From NCBI RefSeq assembly GCF_001640805.2, contig NC_066856.1, forward strand, positions 2,179,937-2,243,936: DNA of 64,000 nucleotides. Reading direction: 5' to 3'. The notes under the pieces are model-generated. The model ran no database searches. It was given only the letters and a program-made list of their open reading frames with translations, and was not told the DNA's origin. Within the stretch, counting starts at the first letter, position 1; each line of letters starts with the position of its first letter. This DNA comes from Lates calcarifer (lineage: Eukaryota > Chordata > Actinopteri > Centropomidae). Shown here in pieces: positions 49,701 to 61,894 of this stretch. Position numbers and translations under genes: made by a program.

Positions 49701-50290
49701 TTTTTTTGCAGGTTTGTAACGTTTCATGTGAGGCCACTCATGGAACATATAACACACTGAAGCTATTGACAGTAATCTGCCTCCGTATCATGGTGGAGTC
49801 TAGCATGTATAGAGGGAATGACAAAGGCAGTTTCAGTATCACTGGATGCCAACAAAAGCTCCTTTGTGTCCAGTTACATCACCATGAGCTGCTGCTCAAA
49901 ACACAGGAGTGTTTTGGAGGAGTCCTCACTTGCTCTGAGGACCTGTTAGGGGATGTACAGTTCAATGGAGCAGTAGCAGGTTTATTTGTGTGTGAGCATG
50001 AGAGACAGGCATACATGCATCTGCCTGTGTCTGAACACATGAATAAGAGATTGTGTTACGGGCCAATGATTCAATTCACATAATATGATGTAGTGTAGTT
50101 GTGAGATGGCAGTTGCTCCAGATGCATACCACTTAAGTTCACTTTATAGGTAATTGGATGTGACACGTCTGTGAGGCTAGTGACGACCAAGCTAATGTGA
50201 GCAGCAATGCAGTCTAACTCGTCAGCATGGGTTGTCGCTATTCAGTCAAGTCGCAGCCTGTGAATATTCTCCTTGAACTATACATGTATG
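46750..50290. other. unique non-coding sequence
   Basis: G/A-rich sequence lies at 47475-47610. A non-repetitive block near 47820-47900 (CCAATTAACATC, CAGCCGGGCC) may be conserved. A 125-codon frame at 49706-50083 follows an acceptor-like TTTTTTTGCAG, but has no domain or visible partner. Confidence 0.4.
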
Positions 50291-50297
50291 ATTTATA

Positions 50298-50400
50298 TCA
50301 GTGCTTCTCAACCGTTTTTTGTCAAACACAGCTCTTTAAGCGCAGGTAGCTGAACTCACGTACCCTTTCACTGACGCCACCAGTCATGTTCCAAACATGT
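50298..50400 (+). mobile_element. hAT-like terminal fragment
   Basis: CAGTGCTTCTCAACC (50299-50313) followed by a T run matches the usual start of many hAT-superfamily elements (CAGNGNTTCTCAANC). No matching inverted end (a reverse GAAGCACTG) is seen downstream, so the element is probably truncated. The 3' limit is uncertain. Confidence 0.45.
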
Positions 50401-51436
50401 CCACTGCATTCATTTTAAACTCAGTGTTATTCAGCACTGTTAATTATATAATACTGGATAATCATCTTTTCATAGGGTTGAACTGTTCATGTTTACATCC
50501 ATTTGATCCAGTCTGCACTTGTACTACTACCACTTGGAGTGGCATTTAATCATTATGCTTAACTACTACTACTAATAACTACTACAGTTTGAAACACATA
50601 GCCTTGTGTTCAGGTGTTAAGCTGACTCAATAACTGGATTTTTTTTTTATCATTTACATACAGTATTTGGCAGTGGTGAATTGAGATTAAAACATCAACT
50701 TTGTATTAATTTAGTCATGGTTGAATGAATTGTTGTATTCCCCAAATTTCACATACTTTAGTCTCCTGGATCTGGATCATAAGCTTTTAGGCCTAACCAT
50801 CAAGTACGAGAGGCAGAGGGGATTTAATTAAGTTAGTCTTGGGAGATGTAATTAAGCAACATTGTGTAGCTACTCTTCCCAGACCTAGCTGGGCTATCAC
50901 AGGATAGGTGGGTCCGCTCAGCACGTCCTGAGGCTAGCGAGCTGTTGCAATTACAGTGCTGTCTCACAGCATCAGGTATTTTAAGTATAATAGGGTTTGG
51001 CCTGGTTTCTCTTTGCCCCAGTTAAAGTTCCCTTTCTGCTCTGCCTAATTAGACAAAAACCGTTCCCTCCTGTACTGTAAGTCTTGTCATCCTGACATTA
51101 CTGAGGTTTTACTTCAGGCTCTCATTGGACAGACACAGAGCATGTACATTTGGATCATTCACTGTACTGTATACTAGACATTGATAAGGAAGACAGTGAA
51201 ACACCTGTGCCTTTATTACTGATCAAAGTTGCACATTCATATTTTAACAAGGAGGGACCATATTCAGCTTTGACAAAAGGGACCTTTGCGTATCAACAGA
51301 TGCAGCTCTGTTCATTATCTATGGGGGAATGTCAGGACTCAGATCTGTGAAATGCCATTTGCTGAACACTGTCACACGCTCCAGCACACTCCACAAACCA
51401 ATTAAACCAAATTGACAGGATTGTTCAAACCAGTCT

Positions 51437-51437
<1 letters not shown>

Positions 51438-51469
<32 letters not shown>
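51438..51469. repeat. AC microsatellite
   Basis: Sixteen uninterrupted AC units. Confidence 0.97.
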
Positions 51470-51473
<4 letters not shown>

Positions 51474-52635
51474 TGGGATTATTTTACAATAACTAACTAT
51501 ATTTTGCAAAAAAAAAAAAATACTATCTGTAAAACACAAACAGTAATATTTCTCTACAGTTTGCTGAATGTAGCTATCATTTATTTTTTAATGATGGCAC
51601 AGCAATCACCTTCACATGATGCAATTTAAAAACATTACATGAATAAGTTACATGTTAGACATTTAGCACCAGCACCAGCATAGCATAGATGTCTGAATCA
51701 AATGCTCCTATTGGGGACATGCATTTTTAATAACATGTCAATGCTCATTGGTTTTTCATACCGTTTACAGACCCACTGGGGTGCAAATTAACTTTCCAAA
51801 TTAAACTTGCTTTCTGTGTTTTTGGATGAGAATATTTAAGTATGCTGTTGGATCTCCGTGCTGACAGGGCCTGAGGAGATTATTTTTCCAAGAGCACAAC
51901 CTTAGGGTGAAATGTTTATTGAAAATTCTATGAAAAGGACTCTCGCTTATGGAGTCAAAACAGCCTCCAACACATCACAAATGAAGCAGTTGATATGAAC
52001 CTACTGTTACATGAAAGGAGCTGCATAAAACATGGATCCATATACAGCAGGACAATGAGGCCATTATTTTGTTGAAAGAATGGTTTGCTTTTTTACAGGA
52101 TTTTGACTTTTTAAATGTTAAAAAAAAAAAACTAACAACGTCCCTACAGACAAAGACAGTAAAACAGAGACGTACTGCCTCATGGTCTATAATTATTTTT
52201 ATGACTTGATGAAAGAATACAATGATTTGTCTCTATCAAAATAACTCTCAAGCAATATTTCAATGCAAGTCAAGTTTTCCAGAGTCCCACCAGACAAATC
52301 CCTGAGCATCCCCACACAAAGTAACATCAGTTTCTACCTCACAGACTCTGGGTTTCAGCTGTGGTCAGCTGTGTTTTCCACCACACTTCTGTCTGCAGCC
52401 GCTAATAAGACTATTTCAGCCTTCTACCTGCAACTGATGGCTGAGATGCACTCCTCAATAATGCATTAGACAGGCAGGCTAGCACCCCTGGGTCCCCTCT
52501 GTCTCCCCCCCCCTACACGTATACTGTACAGCCAAATACAGTGATGATGTTGCCTCTGCAGCCTGACTCAAAGGTGAGTAAGGCCTATTGATTTGTGGAC
52601 AGAAAGCACCACTTCTCATCTTCTCTGGGCCTGGC

Positions 52636-52945
52636 TGCAAAATGGATTGGAGTGAAGAGGATGGAGGAGGTGGTGTTGGTGGGGGAGGTGAGGGTAATAC
52701 ACAACAAAAACGTGAGGGAGATGGAGAGGGCAGAGAAGGGGGTGTAAGGGTAAGGGTGTTTGGGGGGGGGGGGGGTGTCGAAGGAGACACAGAGAGAGAA
52801 ACTAACTGGAAAAATAAAAGAGGCACCGGTGCTTTGTTACTCTTTCAGCTGCGGTGACATCACTGTGCATTCTCCCCGAGGACGGAGCAGAGAGAGGAGG
52901 GCAGAGAGGGGGGAGGGGAGGGGGAGAGGGGGAGGAAAGAAAAAT
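52636..52945 (+). repeat. G/A-rich tract with 14-G run
   Basis: Strongly purine-rich on the plus strand, with 14 consecutive G at 52762-52775 and GGGGGGAGGGGAGGGGGAGA-like runs near 52900-52930. The two halves are separated by an ordinary stretch holding a CRE-like TGACATCA (52855-52862). It has quadruplex and triplex potential. The Gly/Arg-rich frames are artefacts. Confidence 0.75.
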
Positions 52946-53155
52946 AGAAAAGTTGAGGCGAGCAGAGAAGTGGCTGTTGCTCTAAGGAGCTACTTTCGTG
53001 GTCAACTTAACCTCTTGGGCATTCTGCAGCAGAGAAAGTTTTAACCCATGATAGCTGTAATGTTGTGTTATTTGAGCTCGACAGTGTGCAGATTTTTATT
53101 CCATCCAAAGACAACCTGTTTTTACTTATTTGACACTTCTTCAACTAATAACCTA

Positions 53156-53742
53156 CAGTGGCACATAGAGCTCAGTGCACTGCAGCAGGAGAATACATGC
53201 AAATACACAAAACACAGTCAAATTAATGTAACATATTTACCCATTTGACAACTCGTGCACAGCATGAAGAGACGTGCTGAGAATTTAGACAATTCAACTA
53301 AATACAGAAATTCATTTAACTTAGACAACTCGTCACAGAGGGTGTAGTATTAGCCATATGCTATATGTATGCTGCGGTAGATATCTGTAGTGTTTTCTTG
53401 TCCCCAGGGAATTTTGTAACTTAATTTTTTTTTCTTTATTTGAGCAACTGTTGTTTGTGTTTCTATATTTGTGTGTGTTTTCTGTATTTGCAGTGCATTT
53501 ATGTATTTGGTTGTTGTGTTTATATTTGAAGCGTATTTCTATATTTGGTTGTGCCTTCTGTCTTTGTAGCATGTTCCTGTACTTGCAGCATGTTTCTGTA
53601 TTTGGTTGTGTTTTCAGATTTTGAAGTGTATTCCTGTATTTGGTTGTGTTTTCTTTGTGTGTTTATTAGGCTGCATATGTGTTACACTGGTGAAGGCATG
53701 TATTTTCTTTAGCTGCAGTGTGATGAGCTCTGAGGGCCACCT
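53156..53742. mobile_element. fold-back element with 38-base tandem units
   Basis: Terminal inverted repeats: 53158-53186 and the reverse complement of 53712-53740 agree at 23 of 29 positions (GTGGC, AGAGCTCA and CACTGCAGC are conserved). Both continue inward to AATACATGC. Inside, the right arm carries the tandem repeat at 53456-53664, and the left arm carries diverged units in the opposite orientation (for example the reverse complement of 53290-53320). The left end begins CAGTGGC, as in many hAT elements, and eight-base flanks AATAACCT / AAATAACT might be a decayed target duplication. No transposase. Interpretation as one mobile element is inference from this symmetry. Confidence 0.6.
53456..53664 (+). 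repeat. 38-base tandem repeat, 5.5 units
   Basis: Units start at 53456, 53494, 53532, a 19-base half unit at 53570, then 53589 and 53627. All full units are exactly 38 bases. The consensus core is TTTCTGTATTTGGTTGTG followed by a TTTGNAG end. The half unit equals half the period, and the two halves of a unit resemble each other, so the ancestral period was probably 19. Copies differ by substitutions, not by indels. Confidence 0.85.
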
Positions 53743-53760
53743 TAAATAACTGATTGACGT

Positions 53761-53768
53761 TGACGTCA
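53761..53768. promoter_or_regulatory. consensus CRE site
   Basis: An exact TGACGTCA palindrome (CREB/ATF site), preceded by a further TGACG word at 53755. It lies about 20 bases beyond the fold-back element. No core promoter is seen next to it. Confidence 0.35.
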
Positions 53769-53934
53769 TATTTGGTATCTTATATTCTGCTTTTGTGAAA
53801 TTGTCTGATAAACAGTTATGACAATAAAGTGAACCAGAGTGGAGTTGAGATAAAGAGCATTGTCTCCTCATTTGTCTCTGTCCACCGGTGGCTCTCTAAG
53901 TGGACTCGGCATTGATAACTACACAATGCTTCCC

Positions 53935-54240
53935 TTCCCGCGCAACAAAGGCTCCCTAAACCAGATGGCAAATTAGTGCCAATTGTTCAAAAACAATGTG
54001 GACGGCTGATGACAGACGCTCAGAGCGCGCGGCGGAGACAGCAGCAGGCCGTTGTTTGGACAGAAGATTTTTCCATTCAGACTTCTCCTGCGCTGCACTC
54101 CCACACCGAGCAAGCGAGGGGCGACTGGGAATCATTATTTAGTACTCCAGGGCCCCAGCCGTTTAACACACATCCGCTAAGTTCAATCTGCTCCAATGGA
54201 CACATGGACTTGTGATTTCTCTTTCAGCGTGTTAGTGGAA
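53935..54240. promoter_or_regulatory. CpG- and SOX-site-rich block
   Basis: Non-repetitive with a local CpG cluster (CCCGCGC near 53938, GAGCGCGCGGCGGAG near 54024). SOX-type words: AACAAAG near 53943, and a diverging pair ATTGTT (53982-53987) and AACAAT (53992-53997) four bases apart. An overlapping 79-codon frame has no domain. It could be an enhancer or a weak CpG-rich promoter; neither is shown. Confidence 0.28.
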
Positions 54241-54244
54241 AACA

Positions 54245-57200
54245 GATGAGGTGCCACTGATACACTCGCTCGGGTGCAGTTTTGACAGCAAGCTCTTTTT
54301 TTGCATATAATCTGTCCACGCTTCAGGTCATTAAAGTAGCACTGACTGCGGAGCAATGTATTATTAGGCTGACAGCTGACGGTATTCGCTAGCTCTTCGC
54401 TTCATTTTATCACAGCTTTTCACCAGTCAAGTGTGTTTTCATGAGAAGCTGTTCACTGGTTTCAACATTCGAGGGTTCAGACATTTTTCCTCGCCATCTT
54501 GCTTCAACTTACCATGTGTAGTACTTACAACACTTCACTGGAATGAAACAATATGTGTTGTTTCTGGCCATTTCCAGAGGTCTCAGTAATGGTAATGACT
54601 TCAGCAATGGAGCTAGTGACACATTTCTGACACAGTGGACATTTTAGAGAGCTGAGGAAAAGCTGGCAGAAGTAGATTTCTATGATGAATTACACCACTT
54701 TCTCAATGGTATCTGGCTTTAAGAAAATAAAATCAGCCAGTTACTAATGCCCTGTAGACATTTCCAGGGTCTTTTTTCCTTTAGTAAATTAAAATGTTAA
54801 AATGTATATGTTTGGGTTACAATGGCACAAGGAGAGTGAGATGAGGTAGTGGTGTTCAGGATTATATTTAGAGAGAAAAAAAAACAGGAGCTCTGCTGGA
54901 AACCACAAAATGAAGAGGCCACAGCTTCTGTTCAAACAAGCATAACAAACCAAGACTTATTTTAGCCTCACTGGTGAGCAGTCCAGAGGACACACACTTC
55001 TGAGTGGACAGCTGCGGTATTTACCAGAACCACAATCTATTACCATTAGATAATAAATCAAAAATAAAAGACAATGCCAAGAATAACAGCCATAAAATAG
55101 AAAAAGATCACCCCATTACAACATAGCTCGCTTTGAGACTGTGCAATTAGTTTTTATTTTATATGGCATGCTGTTCACCCACCAGAGAGGAAAAATTTAA
55201 GGAGCAAAATAGGAGACATAGGCAATCAGAGAAGACTGATCGTAGAGGTCTGGTGAGCTTAGTGAGGCTTACTTTATCACTTTTTTAGGGGGGGTCATTT
55301 GACCTCAGAGCCATACATTTATACATTTTCATAATACAACAACATTTGAATCATCATTCTATGCTGGTTGTAGGTTGTATGTGCTGCCGTGGTGTCACAG
55401 CAGCAAGGAAAATGGTCTCTCTTTTTTCTTGTCTTATGTCATACAGTAACTAGTCAGCCCTTGAGGAGTGTGTGGGAGTGTGCCATTCACCAACCTAGAG
55501 TCTAATATAACAAGGGTCTGTGACCATGCTAGCAGCGCTGTATGGCACAGCACTGCTTCTGCTGCATTCACGCAGTTTTAGAACATTGAATTCCATGGCA
55601 ATCTCAACAATAACTGTCAAGATGTTGTCATGTCAAGTCTTCTGGACGGCAGATGTTTGTACAAAATTTCACGGCAATCCATCTAACAGTTGTCAACTGA
55701 CAGACTAACACTCCCATCCTTTGACCAATGCCGCTAGTATGGCCAGAAACACCTCACCCCAAAAAAACCCTCAAGGTAACTTCAACTGATTGTTAATTCT
55801 GAGACATTTATTTATAAAGCCACAATTTCAATGACTTCCAACAGGGAACATTTACAATGTTTTCTGCCAGGTGCTCAGTGGGGGGATGGGGTTGGAGTGC
55901 ATCTTGAAGAAGAAGATATTGGCTGTGTCTTCTCACTGCCCATAGTGAGCCATTCAGCCTGAAAAATATCAATTCACCTTGCCTTTCATGTGAATCTAAG
56001 AAATGCCCCAATTAAACACAAACACCATAAATCAAAACACCTGTTAGTGACGATGCAAGATTTTCAAAGACACTCTGAACTTCTTTGAACGTCTCCCTCT
56101 TCTCTCCACCTGCCCTTTTTAAAACATTGATTTACAGCCTGTGACTTCATATAAAACTTGATGAATAGAGGGGTTGTGGGTACAGAGAGATAGAGTGCGT
56201 CCTGTCTGCATCAACGGTAGAAAAAGCAAACCTCTAGGGTAATGGAGGGGTCGACATGTTTGGGCATGCTGACTTAAAAGCAGGTATAAGGAGCCCCCTC
56301 AGCACGTCCTGGCACTCCAGTTCCTGCCATTTGTTCTCTCTCTCTGGGATAAAAACCCAACAGAAAGCACAGGATGTCGGATGTAGACAGCTCCTCTCGT
56401 TTTGGACACATTTGTCTGCAATTACTGTCTGAGGTCTTGCTGAGGGAACCTGTGAGGGTATCCCTGCTTCCTCTCGATTTTCTCTATCCTCTCTGCTTCT
56501 CCAGCTTTACCTCTCTTACAGCCTGTGTCCTCGGTAATTTCAGCTGTTGAGAAAAGTAAGCAGGGTCATACGAGACCCTCTCCCTGCCATGATTTCTTCT
56601 TTTCTTTTCATTTTGCCTCGAATCATCATTTGAAAATCTACCCCACAATTAAGTCATTTTCCAGGAATTTGGCTCCGTGGTGGTGAAACACTAGATGGAG
56701 CCGGTCTGGTTGGGCCACGTTAAGCCAGAGCTACAGAGTGTATTTACTCTCCTCTTCCTCCAGAGTGTCATTTGTCATGTTCTTGGCAGACAAATGCAGC
56801 TCTGGAGGAGACAAGTGAAGGCCTTCTCACTAACACAACTGCCATCATCACCAGCAGGAGCAGCAGCAGTGTAAATAAATAGCTCACCTGTCCCAACACT
56901 TCCTTTTAATGAAGCCAGGCTAATACCCCACTCAAATCAAGCAGCGGTGATCAGTTTACCAACAGCATCAGCCCTCCCCTGTCATCCCGCCTGACATCTG
57001 TAATGATAACAGAGTTAATGCTAAAGCCTCCCTGCCTCATCTCCCTCGTCCTCTTTACACGCAGATTAATTTCAGCTCCGGTTTGACAGACAGACACGTC
57101 GTCAAAACCTGCCCCGCTATACAAGGTTACTGAGTCAAGCCTGGCATCAGGAATGTGCATGCACCTGCATGTGCGTATGTATGTGTGTGTCTGTGTGTGT

Positions 57201-57700
57201 GTGCATGTGTGTCTCATTGCCTGCCTCCTCTACACTGCCTGCCAAAGCCACTTCCTTAAACATGTCAGACATAATCCTGTCATTGCTGGAGGGGAAATAG
57301 TCGAGGCCGGCAGGCAAGCAAGACGGAGAGAGGGTGGAGAAGTAGAGAGAGAGATGATAAATAGTTCAGGTTATATGTCCAGGTGTGGCTGTCTATACCA
57401 CACACCTGTACCCAAGACATATTTAGAAATAAGCTAAATAAAATCCTTTCCTAACCCAGTGTCTGCCAGCACTTATGGAGCGAGGAGAGTTGTATTTTTA
57501 AAAACACAAAGCCACAGTAGCAGTGGATAGTGGATGTGGGTTTGAGGTGTTCCTGTCTTTTGGCAGAGTTTCTCTCTAAGTGGAAAAACACAGATGTCAA
57601 CAAGCCTTTTCTGGAATCTTGCACCCCACTCCTTTTTCTCGCTAACGTTTGTAACAATTTCAAAACCAGACTCAGACATAATTAGTCACCACAAGTGTGC
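54245..57700. other. unique non-coding sequence
   Basis: No supported gene. It contains one family-B copy (listed), a 14-base word shared with 50917-50930 at 56298-56311, and GT-rich sequence near 57173-57212. Confidence 0.4.
55514..55747 (-). repeat. dispersed fish repeat family B, minus copy
   Basis: ACCATGCTAGCAGCGCTGT at the left, then ACAAAATTTCACGGCAATCC and ATCTAACAGTTGTCAACTG with CAGACTAACACTCCCATCC and GCTAGTATGGCCAG at the right. This is the family's motif order read in reverse. Confidence 0.6.
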
Positions 57701-57702
57701 AA

Positions 57703-57900
57703 GGTTAAAGGATAATTCTGATTCATCATAACTTGGGTATTTTGGTTGTAGACATAATGTCTATTAGATAAAATTGTGCTCATCAAGGTAATAACTGAGA
57801 ACTGGTAACACAATGAACATTGCAACAACAATGTCCACCAAGACAAAAAATATGAGCAGTACGATCAGTCATGGTGGAAACAAGCAGCCACATTATTGTA
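57703..57900. repeat. possible dispersed fish repeat
   Basis: The start GTTAAAGGATAATTCTG, then CATAACTTGGGTATTTTGGT, resembles the opening of a common fish repeat. There is no second copy in the window and the 3' end is uncertain, so this rests on recognition alone. Confidence 0.35.
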
Positions 57901-58264
57901 TATAAACCGTTTTAATAAACCACCACTGAAAACGTCAAATGTTGATAAACTGTGTTAATTTAACTAATAATAATAACACTCAGGTCAGGTCTGTGCCTTT
58001 TTCATTCCAAAAATATCAAGGGCCTCCTTGTGCTCAGTCATTAAATAGTCCAATTTCTGTTATAGTCCTCAGTCATTCCCTGTTTTCTTTATCTTGTCTT
58101 CCACTCTAACTAAAGCATCAATGTAATATTTTATCTTTTTGTGATTGGTAAAAGCTGCAGCATCTTTACAGTAGTCCACCATATCAGTGAGCCTCCATTT
58201 TCCTGAATTAGCACACCCTCTCACCATCTGCACTGCTTTTTTAAAATTAGATTTATTTTATTTT

Positions 58265-58266
<2 letters not shown>

Positions 58267-58296
<30 letters not shown>
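58267..58296. repeat. GT microsatellite
   Basis: Fifteen GT units. Confidence 0.97.
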
Positions 58297-58298
<2 letters not shown>

Positions 58299-61228
58299 AC
58301 ACTTTCAAGCTATTAGGAAAGGCTGAGCAGCCCCAAGTTAATATGCCAGTGACTTCCCTTGCTCCCACTGTCATAGCAATGCTGCATTCTGATTGGCTGT
58401 CTAACATTAAATTATTACACGTTTACTCAAAGTCAATAGTTTAATAGCTTAACAAGTGGGTCCGTCTAGCATAGGTATGATTTCTCATGATGAACTAACA
58501 CAGCTTCCAATCATCCATTTGCTGCATTGACCACAAACCAATAAATGCTAATGTCATTTGGCTGTCTATAGCATTGTAACTGTTCAAGCCTGAGAGCCAT
58601 TCCTGTGGCTACATCTTTATAACTTTGACAAGTATGTTAGGTCAATATTGAAGAAAGGAGTTGGTTGTTTACAGCAGACATTCTGAGCAATGATTTAACC
58701 ATTCAACTTTGTTTTCTTTGCCAATATGTTTGTCCAACTTGTTGATGTTTCACACTTATCTGACTGACTGCTTATGTTTCTCACATGCTGGATGTCTTTT
58801 TAGCAATTTCATTGCATTCCCAGATCCCTTTATGTCATTTCCTCTTTGTGCTGGAACTGGTATTAAAAATTTTCATTAAAAATCATTTAAAATCTCAGGT
58901 TTTAACAATATATATATATTCAATATAGGATTAAACTCTTTAATTACTTGGGTTACAGGTACAGTGTGAAAAAGGCTCTGAAAACCACAAATATGCATGT
59001 CTAATCAATAATATTACATAACATGGTCCTGAGAAAGTTCTCAGTCCAGATGATATATTTTTACATCTTGATTTTTCTCTACAATGTTCAACACTACTCA
59101 CAGTAACCCACTGAGTATCTGGAGGATAAACAGATGTTACTCATTCATGTTTCCACCCAGCTTTATAGGGGAATTCAGAGCAGCAATGCAAAGCCACAAA
59201 CCTGTGTCTGTGATAGTGTGCATATGGAAAATAACATGAGTGTATGTTGTTTTGTCTGAGTGCCTTCTCCTGTCACTACGTGTGCTGTAAACATGTATCA
59301 CTCTCCCTGGAAACAGCAACAGTGAAAGACTGTCCCCCTCCAAAACAACACAGAGGTACCGATAGAGAGGGAACCGACAGGCTGGCAGGAAGAGATAGAA
59401 GATACCGTCCTTAAAATAAAGAAGTCAGCCTCTCCGTCCCATCTGTCACCGACACCAACCTGCCGTCTCCTCCGCCTCAGATTGTCTTGGCACCCACTGC
59501 CTTCCTCTGTTCGTGTGAGTGAGGATTTCTTGGCTGACATGCATTAACTGAATCTGAAGAGCACATGCAGTAATTCAGAGCCTTCTCAGTTGTTTGTGTA
59601 GCTTGAGGCAGCAAATGGGAAACTGTGGGGTGATGTTTTACAAAGACAGAGACATTACAGATCAGAGAATAAACTGAAACTTAGTTGAATGTTGAGCTTT
59701 TGTCATCACTTTTGTATTGTGCACATGCAGGATTGTGCCCAGCAAAGACATTTACACTTGAGGTGAAAGGGACAGGTGCTGCTGATAACAACAGGAAGTT
59801 TTTTAATGTTTGTTGTGCTGATTTGGCCTAAATCAACACAAGAGCATGTAGAGTAATCGTGTTGGGACTTGCAAAACTTATTCAGTTTCTTGACAGTGAA
59901 TTTGCAATTTATAAATGCATCCAAACAGAGTGATAAACTAACTGCCTTTATGATTTACATGATGATTCTGGTGTCTTTGGAAATGAAACAATACATTGTA
60001 ACAGTTTGAAACCACAGCTGACTGTCTCCTGCCAAACCTGCATTAGTTTCTATACTGTTTTTCCCTCACTAAGTCCAAGTTTTGAGATTTCTTCCTCTTG
60101 ACAAAACGGGGGGAAGCATTCCAACACTTCTACCATGCAGCTGCAGTCCAACATTAACAAAGCCTTCCGAAGCATATATCACCCTGCCATGGAATTCAAT
60201 CTTTCCCAGAGGTTCAAAAAACAAACCGTATTCCCTCAACCAAGGCTAGAAGTAGCATCTGTCAATAAAGTATAAATGAAGGGCTTGATTATACAGCTGG
60301 CTGGCTGGGAGCCATCTCTCCTAAGACAGGAGAGGAGGAAGAGTGAAAGAAGAAGAAGTAAGAATTTGGTTGTTTTACTTCGGCCGGGCCCTTCCTCGCC
60401 CATGCAGCTGCTGTAAACGCAACAGTCAAAACAAATCTGGGATGCCAAGGGCTATTCTGCTTTCTGCACACACCCTGGCTGCACCTATACACACAAACAC
60501 AAACCTGTCCAGTATTTCTTTACTGACTTCTTTGCTCCCATGTATGCGTTTAGTGAGATATCTCTCCGTGATGGTCTTTCCTAGTGTTGGGTAACATAAG
60601 GTCTGTGGCAGAGTCAGTGAGTGTTCATCCACCTGTGTACTCCAGATTGAACTTTCTCATGTGGATTCAAACACAAATAATCCGTTTGTGAACAGTCATG
60701 TTAGGTTTAAGAGCCGATGGATACAGCAGAAGGTTCAGGAATGTGAATGAAATGGGGGCCCTCCATTCAGATATATGTGCTCTGCCTTAAAAAAAATTAC
60801 CTGTCTTCTGTGTATGAAAGCCACTTTGGGTCAATAGCATACTTCAGATGTGCCTGATGATGAAGTTGGAGCACAAAACAGCAACTAGAGATGATGCACA
60901 AAGCAGAGGCCAGCTGTAAAAATGTTCATAAATACATAAATATGCACAAACAGCTTTAGAGGAGACAAGGCAGGTATGGTTTTATGCTGAAATGGCTCTT
61001 TTAGTGTCTCATGGGTGCTACTTGAAGACAGGCCAAGCAGGCCGCTCAAAGGCTGTGCATATGTGTGTGTTTGTGTGGAACATCCACAGCTCCTCACCCA
61101 GTGCGGCCAACTGCGCAAGCTGCGTGAAGCGCTCCAATATCCCACCTAGCAAAATAAACTGGTCGATTAAAAAACAACATACAGGCCCAGTTCCACTCAG
61201 GACCTACACCTAAACTTTTCCAGTGCTG

Positions 61229-61248
61229 CCCCCCCCCCCCCCCCCCCC
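61229..61248. repeat. poly-C tract (20 C)
   Basis: Twenty consecutive C, followed by a C/T-rich stretch. i-motif or quadruplex (opposite strand) potential; length may be unreliable in the assembly. Confidence 0.95.
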
Positions 61249-61694
61249 TTCACCCACACTAACCCTCTTTCTCCCCCCTCCCATCCACCTCCTTTCTTCT
61301 TTTTCACATGCTTTTACAGTGAGGTACGCTGAAAGCTCTCTTTGTTGCCACGGTCTGTGGCGTTTGAATGGTACCAAACAAGCGCCCAAGTGCACCGAGC
61401 CCCCAAGACAGCCACTGAATAGAATTCCTCCCCTGACTTCTCCCTGGCCGAGCGACAATGAGTGGGACCACTCCTTTCTAGTCAAGCCCGCACTAATGGC
61501 TAAGACAATATTTGCAGGAATGAGGGGGATTTAATTTGCATTCAGGCTGTCTCCATTTCTTTTCACAGGACTTGGGCCTGCTCAGTTCAACTGTGCCGCA
61601 GCCTCTGAAAGTACGCATTCTGCCGATTTCGCTTTGATTTTCTTTTTTACCCCCCTCCACCACCACCAAACTCCCCAACCCTGCCTTTTTTTCT

Positions 61695-61708
61695 GGGGGG
61701 GGGGGGGG
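61695..61708. repeat. poly-G tract (14 G)
   Basis: Fourteen consecutive G after a T run. It lies about 450 bases from the poly-C tract and is complementary to it. Confidence 0.95.
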
Positions 61709-61894
61709 TCTTTCAAACACCACTTGCAGCCCTGTGCTTGGTTTCCCTGATTCAAAACGGAAAAAAGAAGAGAGGGGTGGGGGGTGCTAGGGAAAGAACA
61801 GGTGTGGGTCAGAAAAGCAGAGGACAGTGTGGATTCAGAGGCGTTTTGTCAAACAGGGACAAAATGCTATCGTTGTGGCTACTGTGTTTTGTTC

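Larger units (their letters stand above)
50405..53150. other. unique non-coding sequence
   Basis: A non-repetitive block at 50800-50990 contains TTTAATTAAG and GTAATTAAGC and may be conserved. CTCAGCACGTCCTG at 50917-50930 recurs at 56298-56311. Short A runs lie near 51509 and 52120. No gene. Confidence 0.4.
57905..61890. other. unique non-coding sequence with simple tracts
   Basis: AT-rich to about 60050, with a short TA run at 58909-58919. At 61250-61315 it is pyrimidine-rich. Non-repetitive, CpG-bearing sequence at 61320-61640 may be conserved. No gene is supported. Confidence 0.4.

Noticed and set aside
49706..50083. 125-codon frame just after TTTTTTTGCAG
   Set aside because: The acceptor shape alone is weak, the peptide is unrecognised, and there is no poly-A signal or partner exon.
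54842..54861. let-7-like start TGAGGTAGTG
   Set aside because: The match stops after about 10 bases, and no complementary hairpin arm is seen downstream.
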